A stretch of DNA of 7,574 nt from Flavobacteriales bacterium (GCA_030831885.1 JAURKF010000250.1:1-7574); one strand, 5' to 3'. Positions 1 to 6,750 are shown, counted from the first letter of the stretch. Notes: a model not told the origin generated them from the sequence alone. Made by a program: numbers and translations.

Positions 1-1108
1 AGGTCATCCCATCGTCAGCTTATCGCTTGGCGAGCCTGATTTCAATACACCCGATTTTATCAAGGATGCTGCGAAAAAAGCCATCGACGATAACATCACA
101 CATTATCCGCCGGTCAATGGAATTCCCGAAGTGCGAAAGGCCATTGCTGCCAAGTTTAAGCGCGATAACGGGCTCGATTATTCCCCCGAACAAATCGTGA
201 TTTCAACAGGTGCCAAACAAGCCATCGCTAATACCATTTATGCGTTGGTTAACCCGGGCGACGAGGTTATTATGCCTAGTCCTTTTTGGGTAAGCTATGC
301 TGAGATGGTGCGCCTCGTTGGCGGAATACCGGTAATGCTTCCTGCGCCTGTGGAGCAAGATTTCAAGATTACAGCTCAACAACTCGAAGAAGCTATCAAC
401 GATAAAACGAAGCTTATTATTTACTCATCGCCTTGCAATCCGACCGGCTCTGTGTACAGCATCGAAGAGCTAGAGGCGTTTGCCCGTGTGATTGAGAAAA
501 AGGAAGAGCTCTATGTCATCAGCGACGAGATTTATGAGCATATCAATTTCAGCGGTCGAACGGCTAGCATTGCGTCCATTGGAAATATGATGGATCGAAC
601 CATCACAGTAAATGGAGTGTCGAAAGCATTTGCTATGACAGGTTGGCGTATTGGCTTCATTGGAGCACCCAAATGGATTGCCGATGCTTGTAATAAAATG
701 CAAGGGCAGATTACCAGCGGTGCCAACAGCATTGCGCAGATGGCCACGAAAGCTGCGATGGAAGCTGACCCGGATGTTATTCAACCCATGATTGCAACCT
801 TCCGAAAGCGTCGCGACTTAGTGTATGATTTGCTGAAAGAAATTCCCGGCATTAAGCTCAATAAGCCTGAAGGCGCGTTTTATTTCTTCCCTGATGTGTC
901 ATCCTATTTTGGAAAAAGTGATGGGGAGCATACGATAAAGGATGCTACAGATTTGTCGATGTACTTGCTGCGCACTCAACATGTGGCACTGGTTACCGGT
1001 GATGCGTTTGGTGATGCCAATTGCATCCGTATTAGCTATGCAACTTCTGAAGACACTTTGAAAGAGGCCTTACGCCGCATCGCAGCAGGGCTTGCTCAAT
1101 TGAAATAA
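1..1108 (+). CDS. Class I PLP-dependent aminotransferase, aspartate/prephenate type (5' partial)
   Basis: This enzyme transfers an amino group between an amino acid (probably aspartate or glutamate) and a 2-oxo acid, using pyridoxal phosphate in the cytoplasm. The reading frame is open from base 2, and 368 residues are visible; the family is usually about 395-400 residues, so roughly 30 N-terminal residues lie upstream. The first visible residues carry the family's SLSLGEPDFNTP motif. The NPTG motif has its cofactor-contacting Asn at 437-439, DEIYE has Asp at 524-526 and Tyr at 533-535, and the Schiff-base Lys is in VSKAFAMTGWR at 623-625. The substrate-carboxylate Arg is in CIRISYA at 1028-1030. 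A GTG at 131 is only an internal Val, not the start. The next gene begins 6 bp after the stop, which suggests one operon. The family (AspB-like, subgroup I-gamma) includes aspartate and prephenate aminotransferases, and I cannot separate these by eye; the nearby aroA makes the second worth considering. Confidence 0.93.
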   Translation, partial: GHPIVSLSLGEPDFNTPDFIKDAAKKAIDDNITHYPPVNGIPEVRKAIAAKFKRDNGLDYSPEQIVISTGAKQAIANTIYALVNPGDEVIMPSPFWVSYAEMVRLVGGIPVMLPAPVEQDFKITAQQLEEAINDKTKLIIYSSPCNPTGSVYSIEELEAFARVIEKKEELYVISDEIYEHINFSGRTASIASIGNMMDRTITVNGVSKAFAMTGWRIGFIGAPKWIADACNKMQGQITSGANSIAQMATKAAMEADPDVIQPMIATFRKRRDLVYDLLKEIPGIKLNKPEGAFYFFPDVSSYFGKSDGEHTIKDATDLSMYLLRTQHVALVTGDAFGDANCIRISYATSEDTLKEALRRIAAGLAQLK

Positions 1109-1114
1109 TAGCCA

Positions 1115-2128
1115 ATGACCAAAAACGAAATCACTGAACTTTTCTCGCGATTCAACAATCTCACAGCGCTTATCATAGGCGATGTTATGATTGATGCATA
1201 TTACTGGGGAAAAGTGGATCGCATTTCTCCTGAAGCTCCTGTTCCGATCGTACAAGTGCAGAAACGCGAAAATCGTTTGGGTGGCGCAGCCAACGTAGCA
1301 CTCAATGTAAAGCACCTGGGAGCAAAAGCTATCATTGCCTCGGTAGTTGGCGACGGCAGCAAGGGCGATGTGTTTCGTTCGACGTTGAAAGAAAATGGTT
1401 TTACAACAGAGGGCATTATCGATTCTCCCGAGAGAATGACAACAGTGAAAACGCGTGTAATCAGTCAGGGGCATCATCTGTTGCGTATCGATGAAGAGAT
1501 AACAACACCCCTCAGCTCAACAGACGAGCGTCATTTGCTCGATTGCGTCAAGAACATACTCGAACGTCAGAAGGTGGATGTCATCATTTTTGAAGACTAC
1601 AACAAGGGGGTGCTAACAGAGCGAGTCATATCTACAATACTCGCATGGGCGGCCGAACGCAGTATTCCAACAGCCGTTGACCCGAAGAAGGACAATTTCT
1701 TTGCATACAAAGGAGCTACTCTATTCAAGCCTAATTTGAAGGAGTTAAAGGAAGGTTTGAAACTCGATTTCAATAAAAACGATTTTGGCGCATTGAAGCA
1801 AGCCATCGAAACGCTCGAGCAACAGCTTGCCAACAAGGTGACTATGGTAACGCTCTCTGAGTTAGGAGTAGTTGCCAATCATGGCGCTGATTTTTTCCAC
1901 GAGAATGCGCATCAGCGCGAAATCATGGATGTGAGCGGTGCAGGCGACACTGTAGTAAGTGTTGCTTCTCTGGCTATGGCTGCCGGTGCTGAGCCCTCCG
2001 TATATGCAGCATTGGCCAACATAGCCGGCGGACTTGTATGTGAAAAGGTCGGAGTGGTTCCTGTCGAAAAGGAAATTCTTTTGCAGGAGGCTATTTCTAA
2101 AATGGTCGGCGAACATATGACCCTCTAA
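1115..2128 (+). CDS. hldE: D-glycero-beta-D-manno-heptose-7-phosphate kinase (HldE N-terminal-domain type, RfaE1/HldA-like)
   Basis: A PfkB/ribokinase-family sugar kinase of 337 residues that most resembles the kinase half of HldE. That enzyme phosphorylates heptose 7-phosphate at C1 in the cytoplasm on the way to ADP-heptose for the LPS inner core. The N-terminal part has the family pattern IIGDVMIDAYYWGKVDRISPE followed by the sugar-binding GGAANVALNV segment (about residues 56-65). The ATP/anion-hole motif GAGD lies near residues 275-278, with Asp278 as the expected catalytic base. The protein ends soon after this domain, so the cytidylyltransferase half found in bifunctional HldE is absent and must be encoded elsewhere if the pathway is complete. 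The ATG at 1115 is 6 bp after the preceding stop, lacks a Shine-Dalgarno sequence, and gives the expected N-terminus. Another PfkB sugar kinase is possible, but the RISPEAPVPIVQV segment strongly favours the RfaE1 type. Confidence 0.88.
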   Translation: MTKNEITELFSRFNNLTALIIGDVMIDAYYWGKVDRISPEAPVPIVQVQKRENRLGGAANVALNVKHLGAKAIIASVVGDGSKGDVFRSTLKENGFTTEGIIDSPERMTTVKTRVISQGHHLLRIDEEITTPLSSTDERHLLDCVKNILERQKVDVIIFEDYNKGVLTERVISTILAWAAERSIPTAVDPKKDNFFAYKGATLFKPNLKELKEGLKLDFNKNDFGALKQAIETLEQQLANKVTMVTLSELGVVANHGADFFHENAHQREIMDVSGAGDTVVSVASLAMAAGAEPSVYAALANIAGGLVCEKVGVVPVEKEILLQEAISKMVGEHMTL

Positions 2129-2142
2129 ATCTGTTATCCTAC

Positions 2143-2871
2143 GTGCAAGAAGTAAAACCGTATTCGCAAGAAGGGGAAAAGAAGCAGCAGGTAGCTGAAA
2201 TGTTCGACAACATTTCGCATTCCTACGATTTTCTCAATCATTTTTTCTCAATCGGAATTGATGTGTTGTGGCGAAAAAAAGCCGTTCGAATCCTCAAAAA
2301 AGAAAACCCTCATCTTATTCTAGATGTTGCAACAGGTACGGGTGATTTCGCCCTCGAAGCCATTCGCATGAATTTAAAGGATGTAAAGATTGTAGGAGTC
2401 GATATTAGTGCGGGCATGATTGAAGTGGGAAAGAAAAAGGTTAGCAAGAAAAATCTGTCGCATGCCATCTCTTTTCAAATCGCCGATTCTGAAAACCTTC
2501 CTTTCTCGGATGGACATTTCGATGCATTCACAGTAGCATTCGGAGTTCGCAATTTTCAAGACTTGCGCAAAGGAATGGGAGAAATGCTGCGCGTGTTGAA
2601 GCCGGGTGGAATGGGTATCATCATCGAATTTTCGAAACCCTCCCGCTTTCCAATCAAGCAATTGTTTACATTCTATTTCAAATACATTATGCCAACTATC
2701 GGTAAGCTGGTCTCGAAAGATTCGAGAGCTTATACATACTTGCCGGAATCGGTCGACGCGTTTCCTTCAGGAAATGATTTTATAGCCATCATGAATGAAA
2801 TCGGATATCGCGAAACACGATGCATTGCGCTCAGCGGTGGTATCGCGAGCATCTACATAGGCAAGAAATGA
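2143..2871 (+). CDS. menG: Demethylmenaquinone methyltransferase (MenG/UbiE)
   Basis: This SAM-dependent C-methyltransferase carries out the last step of menaquinone synthesis, methylating the demethylmenaquinone ring at the inner face of the membrane. It has 242 residues, a normal length. The N-terminal family signature with MFDNISHSYDFLNH is followed by SAM-binding motif I, DVATGTGDF (Asp61-Phe69), the acidic VDIS segment, NLPFSDGHFDAFTVAFGVRNF ending near residue 138, and LKPGG at about 152-156. The C-terminal [11 protein letters not shown] is also typical of the family. The start is GTG at 2143, 14 bp after the kinase stop: the conserved N-terminal VKPY segment lies just after it, whereas the first ATG would remove about 19 residues. 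Its TGA overlaps the ATG of aroA, indicating translational coupling. Because Bacteroidota use menaquinone, the MenG role is preferred over the ubiquinone role of UbiE. Confidence 0.95.
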   Translation: MQEVKPYSQEGEKKQQVAEMFDNISHSYDFLNHFFSIGIDVLWRKKAVRILKKENPHLILDVATGTGDFALEAIRMNLKDVKIVGVDISAGMIEVGKKKVSKKNLSHAISFQIADSENLPFSDGHFDAFTVAFGVRNFQDLRKGMGEMLRVLKPGGMGIIIEFSKPSRFPIKQLFTFYFKYIMPTIGKLVSKDSRAYTYLPESVDAFPSGNDFIAIMNEIGYRETRCIALSGGIASIYIGKK

Positions 2872-4148
2872 AAGTCGACGTTTGGCCATCGCTGCTCAAG
2901 GGTCGGGTAGATGCACCCGGCAGTAAGAGTGATGCCCAGCGTATGTTAGCCTGTGCTATCCTTGCGAAAGGTGTCTCGATTATTCATCAATTTCCCTCAG
3001 GCGACGATTGTGACGCAGCGCTTCAAATTGCGCAGGACCTCGGCGCTATAGTTACCCGAAGTGGTTCAACGGTAGAAATAAAAGGCGGCTTTCCACAAGC
3101 ATTTGTATCCGGTATTCGCAATGCTAAGAAGGCAATTCACTGCGGTGAATCAGGTCTCGCTTCGAGAATGTTTGCATCCATTGTAGCACTGAGCGAAAAT
3201 CCAATAATCGTTGAAGGTTCAGGCTCTCTCCTAAAACGCCCATTCGCTGATTTGATTCAGGCACTCAAGCAATGTGGGGTAGATGTAGAGTCCAACAATA
3301 GTTGTCTTCCTCTGCGCATTCAGGGTCCGTTGAAGGGTGGACATCTTGAACTCGATGCGTCTTTATCGTCACAATTTCTGACCGGAATGCTCATCGCGCT
3401 TTCACGCGCATCCGAGCCTTCGGTAATTGATGTGAGAGATTTAAATAGTATTCCGTATATCGATCTAACTCTTCAAGTGCTTGCGCAATTTGGTGTTCTG
3501 ATTAGCCACGATAACTACACGAGATTTTATATTACACCAAAGGCATGGAAGGGCACGGAGTTAACAGTGCCGGGCGATTGGAGTGGGGGAGCTTTTTTGT
3601 TGGTTGCCGGAGCTCTATGCGCAGAGGGTGGTTTATTGGTCGGAAACCTGAAAGTGCATTCGGCGCAAGCCGACAAAGCAATTCTGGAGGTGATGAATAA
3701 GGCAGGAGTGCGATACGAATTACAATCGGACGGAATTCAAGTTTGGCAATCCGAAATATATGCTTTTGAGTTTGATGCAACTCATTGCCCGGACTTATTC
3801 CCGCCTCTTGTTGCGCTAGCGGCATTCGCAAATGGAGTCTCTATAATTCAAGGTGTTTCTAGGCTTATTCACAAGGAAAGCAATCGCGCTAAAACATTGC
3901 AACAGGAGTTTGCGAAGGCAGGTATTCGCATTGTGCTGCGCGACGATGAAATGAAAATTTATCCGGCAGCAACGCGTCAGTCACAGATAGTGGCACATAA
4001 CGATCATCGCATAGTCATGGCTGCTGCTGTGCTTGGTATGGCAGGTGCTCATACCACCATTCTTCAGGCTGATTCAGTCTCGAAGTCGTTTCCGGGATTC
4101 TTTTCATTAATGCATACTGCAGGCGCGCGCATAACAGGTGCGGTTTGA
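2868..4148 (+). CDS. aroA: 3-phosphoshikimate 1-carboxyvinyltransferase (EPSP synthase)
   Basis: AroA joins phosphoenolpyruvate to shikimate 3-phosphate, giving EPSP, the direct precursor of chorismate. The ATG at 2868 overlaps the menG stop (ATGA) and gives 426 residues, normal for the family; an upstream in-frame ATG at 2820 lies inside menG and would add 16 residues with no family likeness. Visible active-site features are [10 protein letters not shown] (Lys20, Ser21, Arg25), CGESGLASR (92-100), SSQFLTG, CPDLFP with the likely catalytic Asp309, HKESNR with Lys336 and Glu337, NDHR ending at Arg381, and VSKSFPG with Lys406. These match the E. coli residues Lys22, Asp313, Glu341, Arg386 and Lys411 by position in the motif. 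The loop at 94-101 differs from the E. coli NAGTAMRP sequence, which may alter glyphosate binding. The product supports aromatic amino acids and menaquinone, linking it to menG upstream. Confidence 0.96.
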   Translation: MKVDVWPSLLKGRVDAPGSKSDAQRMLACAILAKGVSIIHQFPSGDDCDAALQIAQDLGAIVTRSGSTVEIKGGFPQAFVSGIRNAKKAIHCGESGLASRMFASIVALSENPIIVEGSGSLLKRPFADLIQALKQCGVDVESNNSCLPLRIQGPLKGGHLELDASLSSQFLTGMLIALSRASEPSVIDVRDLNSIPYIDLTLQVLAQFGVLISHDNYTRFYITPKAWKGTELTVPGDWSGGAFLLVAGALCAEGGLLVGNLKVHSAQADKAILEVMNKAGVRYELQSDGIQVWQSEIYAFEFDATHCPDLFPPLVALAAFANGVSIIQGVSRLIHKESNRAKTLQQEFAKAGIRIVLRDDEMKIYPAATRQSQIVAHNDHRIVMAAAVLGMAGAHTTILQADSVSKSFPGFFSLMHTAGARITGAV

Positions 4149-4172
4149 TTCGGGTATTTTCTTTTTCGCAGG

Positions 4173-4180
4173 TATATTCG
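4173..4180 (+). promoter_or_regulatory. Possible internal promoter (-7 element) before lpxD
   Basis: The 65 bp between aroA and lpxD is the only real gap in the six-gene run. It contains TATATTCG, one mismatch from the Bacteroidota -7 consensus TAnnTTTG, 33 bp before the lpxD ATG. The closest TTTG upstream (4144-4147) is 25 bp away, longer than the usual 17-23 bp, so support is weak. If real, it would let lpxD and the downstream methyltransferase be expressed apart from the genes before them. Confidence 0.3.
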
Positions 4181-4213
4181 CAAAGCAATTCTACTAATCG
4201 ATTTCAATCAATC

Positions 4214-5245
4214 ATGCAATTCACGGCGGCTCAAATAGCAGCGATGCTGCAAGGCACGGTGGATGGCGATGAGAATGTGGCCGTCGGCGGGCTCTCTAAA
4301 ATTGAAGAGGGAAAGGCCGGTACACTCACCTTCCTCGCCAACCCTAAATACACGGAATATATTTACACTACGGGTGCATCGATTGCCATCGTCGCCAACG
4401 ACTTCAAAGCAGACAGAACATTGCCAACGACGCTCACACTAATTCGTGTAGAGGAACCTTACGCTTGTTTTGCTAAGTTGCTCGAGGCTTACCATCAAAT
4501 GAGAAAGCCTAAAGCAGTAGTCAGCGAAAAGTCACATGTCGATATGTCTGCACAGATTGCGCAAGATGTTTACATAGGTGAGTTTACCTACGTGGGTGAA
4601 GGTGCTCGAATTGCTAGGGGAGCACGCATCTATCCCAACTGTTACATTGGTCCATATACATCCATAGGAGAGAACACTGTAATCTATGCTGGTGTGCGTA
4701 TTTACAACGATTGTGTGATAGGCGCTCATTGCACGTTGCATAGTGGGGTAATCATAGGAGGTGACGGTTTTGGATTCGCCCCAAATTCTGAGAATAACTA
4801 CCAAAAGGTTCCTCAAATCGGCAATGTGATATTGGAAGATCATGTTGAGGTTGGTTCGAATACTACTATTGATCGTGCTACGCTTGGTTCAACCGTCATT
4901 CGCAAAGGTGTGAAATTGGATAACCTCATTCAAATTGCGCACAATGTCGAGATCGGCGAGAATACGGTTATCGCAGCACAAACGGGAGTGGCGGGATCAA
5001 CTACGATAGGCCGCGATTGCATGATTGGCGGACAGGTTGGAATTGTGGGTCATATAACTATTGCCGATGGTACCAAGATTGCCGCTCAAAGTGGAATTGC
5101 TTCTGCTATCAAGCAACCGAATACCATCGTACAGGGCTCACCGGCCTTTGCCATTATGGACTACAAAAAGTCGTATCTCGGCTTCATGAAATTGCCGGAG
5201 ATGATGCGTCAGTTCGCACAGCTTCAAAAAAAATCGGAAGGCTAA
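4214..5245 (+). CDS. lpxD: UDP-3-O-(3-hydroxyacyl)glucosamine N-acyltransferase LpxD
   Basis: LpxD adds the second, N-linked 3-hydroxyacyl chain from acyl-ACP to UDP-3-O-acyl-glucosamine, the third step of lipid A synthesis in the cytoplasm. From the ATG at 4214 it has 343 residues, the normal length, and begins with the typical [12 protein letters not shown]. The N-terminal uridine-binding domain (about 1-100) includes [20 protein letters not shown]. From about residue 108 a left-handed beta-helix of hexapeptide repeats follows ([29 protein letters not shown]). The proposed catalytic His is His243 in QIAHNV, and His280 in VGHIT matches the second conserved His (E. coli 239 and 276). A C-terminal helical segment (about 320-343) completes the fold. 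A frame-compatible TTG at 4145 would add 23 residues without family likeness and is rejected. The usual partners lpxC/fabZ and lpxA do not follow. Confidence 0.96.
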   Translation: MQFTAAQIAAMLQGTVDGDENVAVGGLSKIEEGKAGTLTFLANPKYTEYIYTTGASIAIVANDFKADRTLPTTLTLIRVEEPYACFAKLLEAYHQMRKPKAVVSEKSHVDMSAQIAQDVYIGEFTYVGEGARIARGARIYPNCYIGPYTSIGENTVIYAGVRIYNDCVIGAHCTLHSGVIIGGDGFGFAPNSENNYQKVPQIGNVILEDHVEVGSNTTIDRATLGSTVIRKGVKLDNLIQIAHNVEIGENTVIAAQTGVAGSTTIGRDCMIGGQVGIVGHITIADGTKIAAQSGIASAIKQPNTIVQGSPAFAIMDYKKSYLGFMKLPEMMRQFAQLQKKSEG

Positions 5246-5251
5246 TCGTTC

Positions 5252-6049
5252 ATGTGGAGCAACCGCTTGCATGAAGCTAAGGCATGGATCCGACACATCG
5301 CGGATGCAAAGGGTCCGCATGGTGTGCATTCTCCTTTTGTTTATGATTTGATCACGAATGTGCTTCGTAGTAAGAAGCGCAATGCTCTTTATGCTGCTAT
5401 TGAAGCCGAACGTAATCGTCTCAAATCCTGCAACGATGAACTCGAAGTGATTGATTATGGGGTGGGAAGCAGGTTGCATGCAGGATCACGCCGCACTGTT
5501 CGATCGATTGCCCGTGCTGCTTTGCAGCCGGCATCCCATGCGCATGCGCTGACATTAATTGCGTCGCCATCCCGAAATGTACTTGAATTGGGTACTTCGC
5601 TTGGAATTACAACAGCTCATCTCGCGGCGGCACTCCCTCATTCAGCTGTTTATACAATTGAAGGCAGTGACGCAATTGCGGAACAAGCCCGCCAGGTATG
5701 GCATAAATTGAATCTGACTACTATCGAAAGTATTGTTGGTGACTTCGACTCGGTGTTGAACCAAGTCTTGAATCGCATGAAAACGGTAGATTGTCTCATC
5801 ATTGATGGCAATCATTCGGGAGATGCGTGCCTGCGTTATTTGGAAATGGCGATTCCCTTTAGCAATGAGAACACTGTTGTCATTATAGATGACATTTACT
5901 GGTCGCCTTCGATGACTGAAGCCTGGATGCGATTGGTTGACGACGATCGATTCTCTCTATCGCTAGATTTCTTTGATTTTGGTTTACTCTATTTCAAGCG
6001 GGGAAGAGTAAAAGAGCATTTCGTGCTCAAAAGGCCTTGGGTTTGGTAA
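5252..6049 (+). CDS. Class I SAM-dependent methyltransferase, O-methyltransferase-like, target unknown
   Basis: A predicted cytoplasmic methyltransferase of 265 residues whose substrate I cannot name. The N-terminal region has a conserved-looking HGVHSPFVYDLI motif (23-34), which I associate with a Bacteroidota-wide family of uncharacterised methyltransferases. The SAM-binding motif I is VLELGTSLGITT (110-121), followed by YTIEGS, whose Glu probably holds the SAM ribose. Further on, LIIDGNHSGD (Asp185, His188) and VVIIDDIYWS (Asp213, Asp214) are arranged like the metal-binding and catalytic segments of the catechol/caffeoyl-CoA O-methyltransferase and Methyltransf_24 families. The C-terminus carries a basic FKRGRVKEHFVLKRP stretch. 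There is no signal peptide or membrane segment. The ATG is 6 bp after the lpxD stop, so the two genes are probably co-transcribed, and a purine-rich GGAAGG lies 10 bp before it. The link to LPS is contextual only; the sequence does not prove it. Confidence 0.85.
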   Translation: MWSNRLHEAKAWIRHIADAKGPHGVHSPFVYDLITNVLRSKKRNALYAAIEAERNRLKSCNDELEVIDYGVGSRLHAGSRRTVRSIARAALQPASHAHALTLIASPSRNVLELGTSLGITTAHLAAALPHSAVYTIEGSDAIAEQARQVWHKLNLTTIESIVGDFDSVLNQVLNRMKTVDCLIIDGNHSGDACLRYLEMAIPFSNENTVVIIDDIYWSPSMTEAWMRLVDDDRFSLSLDFFDFGLLYFKRGRVKEHFVLKRPWVW

Positions 6050-6105
6050 GCTTCGTAATTCGTGTTTCTTTTAACGCTATTTTTCAATAAGCATTTTGCA
6101 TTTCG

Positions 6106-6135
6106 TTGTGCGATATCAATGCGGGGTTATTTTTG
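6106..6135 (+). promoter_or_regulatory. Bacteroidota-type promoter for the small exported protein gene
   Basis: A perfect -7 element TATTTTTG (6128-6135, consensus TAnnTTTG) follows a TTG -33 element (6106-6108) at a 19 bp spacing, within the usual 17-23 bp range. The start codon lies 21 bp beyond the -7 element, behind an A/T-rich stretch (6141-6154) that is typical of translation starts in this phylum. The remainder of the 107 bp spacer from 6050 shows no convincing terminator hairpin for the upstream operon. Confidence 0.65.
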
Positions 6136-6156
6136 CCTTCACTAATTAATTAAACC

Positions 6157-6687
6157 ATGATGAAAAAGTTTGTAATGATTGCTTTAATGGCTATGCCGGT
6201 CCTAGCTATTGCCCAAGACAAAACTGCTGCCGTTACTCCGGCTGCTAAACCACAGGAAAATAAATTCGCCATAGCGAACCCCGAGATAATCTATATGGAA
6301 CTTATTATCGGTGTGAACCCTGCAGGGGTTCAAACGATTCGTGCTGATTATGGTCGTGAAATTTTGGCAACGATTACGGATAAGGAAATGATCAAGCAAC
6401 TTTCGGAAATGCGCTCACTCGTGTTTCCTTCTGTTCCGGATGCGATGAATTACCTTACATCTATAGGTTTCAAATACCAATCGAACTATGTGACTTATGA
6501 TAAGGAACACCATGCTGAGGCTACTCATATGATTTTTGAAAAGCGTATGGCTCGTCGCATGCCTGAAGCCAAGCCACGTCCTGAAGGTGTAAAGGCGGTA
6601 GAAGCCGATACTTCGAAGGGAGCTCCTGCTCCTGCTCCGGGACCTCAGCCCAAGGGCTCCACGAAAGAAAATAAAAAGAATAAATAG
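6157..6687 (+). CDS. Small exported protein of unknown function with Pro/Ala/Lys-rich tail
   Basis: I do not recognise this 176-residue protein as a named family. It starts with a clear Sec signal peptide: MMKK, a hydrophobic core, and a likely cut after Ala19 (AIA/Q). There is no lipobox Cys, so it should be a soluble periplasmic or secreted protein. After a Thr/Ala/Pro linker (20-40) comes a compact domain of about 90 residues (41-131) containing YMELIIG, ADYGREI, VFPSVPDAMNYLTSIGFKYQ and HMIFEKRM. This order (a Tyr-rich first strand, then a DA-NYL---G helix, a final hydrophobic strand and an EKR end) resembles the small DUF4177-like and 'DALNYM..GW' exported proteins of Bacteroidota; that comparison is an inference from memory. 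Residues 132-176 are low complexity, rich in Pro, Ala and Lys, and probably disordered. There are no cysteines. ATG at 6160 is an equally possible start. It has its own promoter and terminator, so it is monocistronic. Confidence 0.82.
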   Translation: MMKKFVMIALMAMPVLAIAQDKTAAVTPAAKPQENKFAIANPEIIYMELIIGVNPAGVQTIRADYGREILATITDKEMIKQLSEMRSLVFPSVPDAMNYLTSIGFKYQSNYVTYDKEHHAEATHMIFEKRMARRMPEAKPRPEGVKAVEADTSKGAPAPAPGPQPKGSTKENKKNK

Positions 6688-6720
6688 AAAAGGCCCCTCT
6701 CGAGGGGCTTTTTTGTTTTT
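6688..6720 (+). terminator. Strong intrinsic terminator after the exported protein gene
   Basis: A GCCCCT/AGGGGC stem (6693-6698 with 6703-6708) closes on a CTCG loop. It is extended outward by a G-U pair and four A-T pairs (6688-6692 with 6709-6713), and the T-run 6709-6714 continues as G then five more Ts. It begins directly after the TAG stop. The A-rich stretch on the left would also allow some termination in the opposite direction, but there is no reverse-strand gene to need it. Confidence 0.9.
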
Positions 6721-6740
6721 ATGATGAAAGGGTAAATTTG
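6712..6740 (+). promoter_or_regulatory. Bacteroidota-type promoter for the histidine kinase gene
   Basis: A perfect -7 element TAAATTTG (6733-6740) lies only 10 bp before the kinase ATG. A TTTG (6712-6715) sits 17 bp upstream of it, at the short end of the known range, and overlaps the T-tract of the preceding terminator. Transcription would start a few bases past 6740, so the mRNA leader would be only a few bases long or absent. Confidence 0.6.
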
Positions 6741-6750
6741 TGCGCCAACC

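Noticed and set aside
131..133. GTG as the start of the aminotransferase gene
   Set aside because: The same frame is open to base 2 and encodes conserved family sequence (SLSLGEPDFNTP, HYPPVNGIPEVRKA), so this GTG is an internal Val codon.
1070..1477. Reverse-strand open frames opposite the kinase, menG, aroA, lpxD and aminotransferase genes
   Set aside because: All lie opposite well-supported genes, have unlikely compositions and show no family motifs.
2820..2867. Upstream in-frame ATG for aroA
   Set aside because: The added 16 residues lie within menG coding sequence and have no EPSP synthase likeness; the ATG at 2868 gives the expected N-terminus and a normal ATGA overlap.
3135..3150. 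ATTCAC-TGCG-GTGAAT hairpin in aroA
   Set aside because: Six-base stem that coincides with the conserved HCGES codons; explained by coding constraint.
4145..4213. TTG start extending LpxD by 23 residues
   Set aside because: LpxD proteins begin at MxFTAxQIA, which matches the ATG at 4214; the extension overlaps the aroA stop and reads like non-coding T-rich sequence.
5017..5274. Overlapping + strand reading frame of 85 codons across the end of lpxD
   Set aside because: It is a shadow of lpxD in another frame, with Cys/Trp-rich composition and no recognisable domain.
6050..6105. Terminator for the six-gene run after the methyltransferase gene
   Set aside because: The stretch is T-rich but I could not find a stem of useful length followed by a T-run, so no terminator is called here.
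6315..6331. GAACCC-TGCAG-GGGTTC hairpin with a CCCTGCAGGG palindrome in the exported protein gene
   Set aside because: A short inverted repeat within coding sequence, with no T-run and no repeated copies; probably chance.
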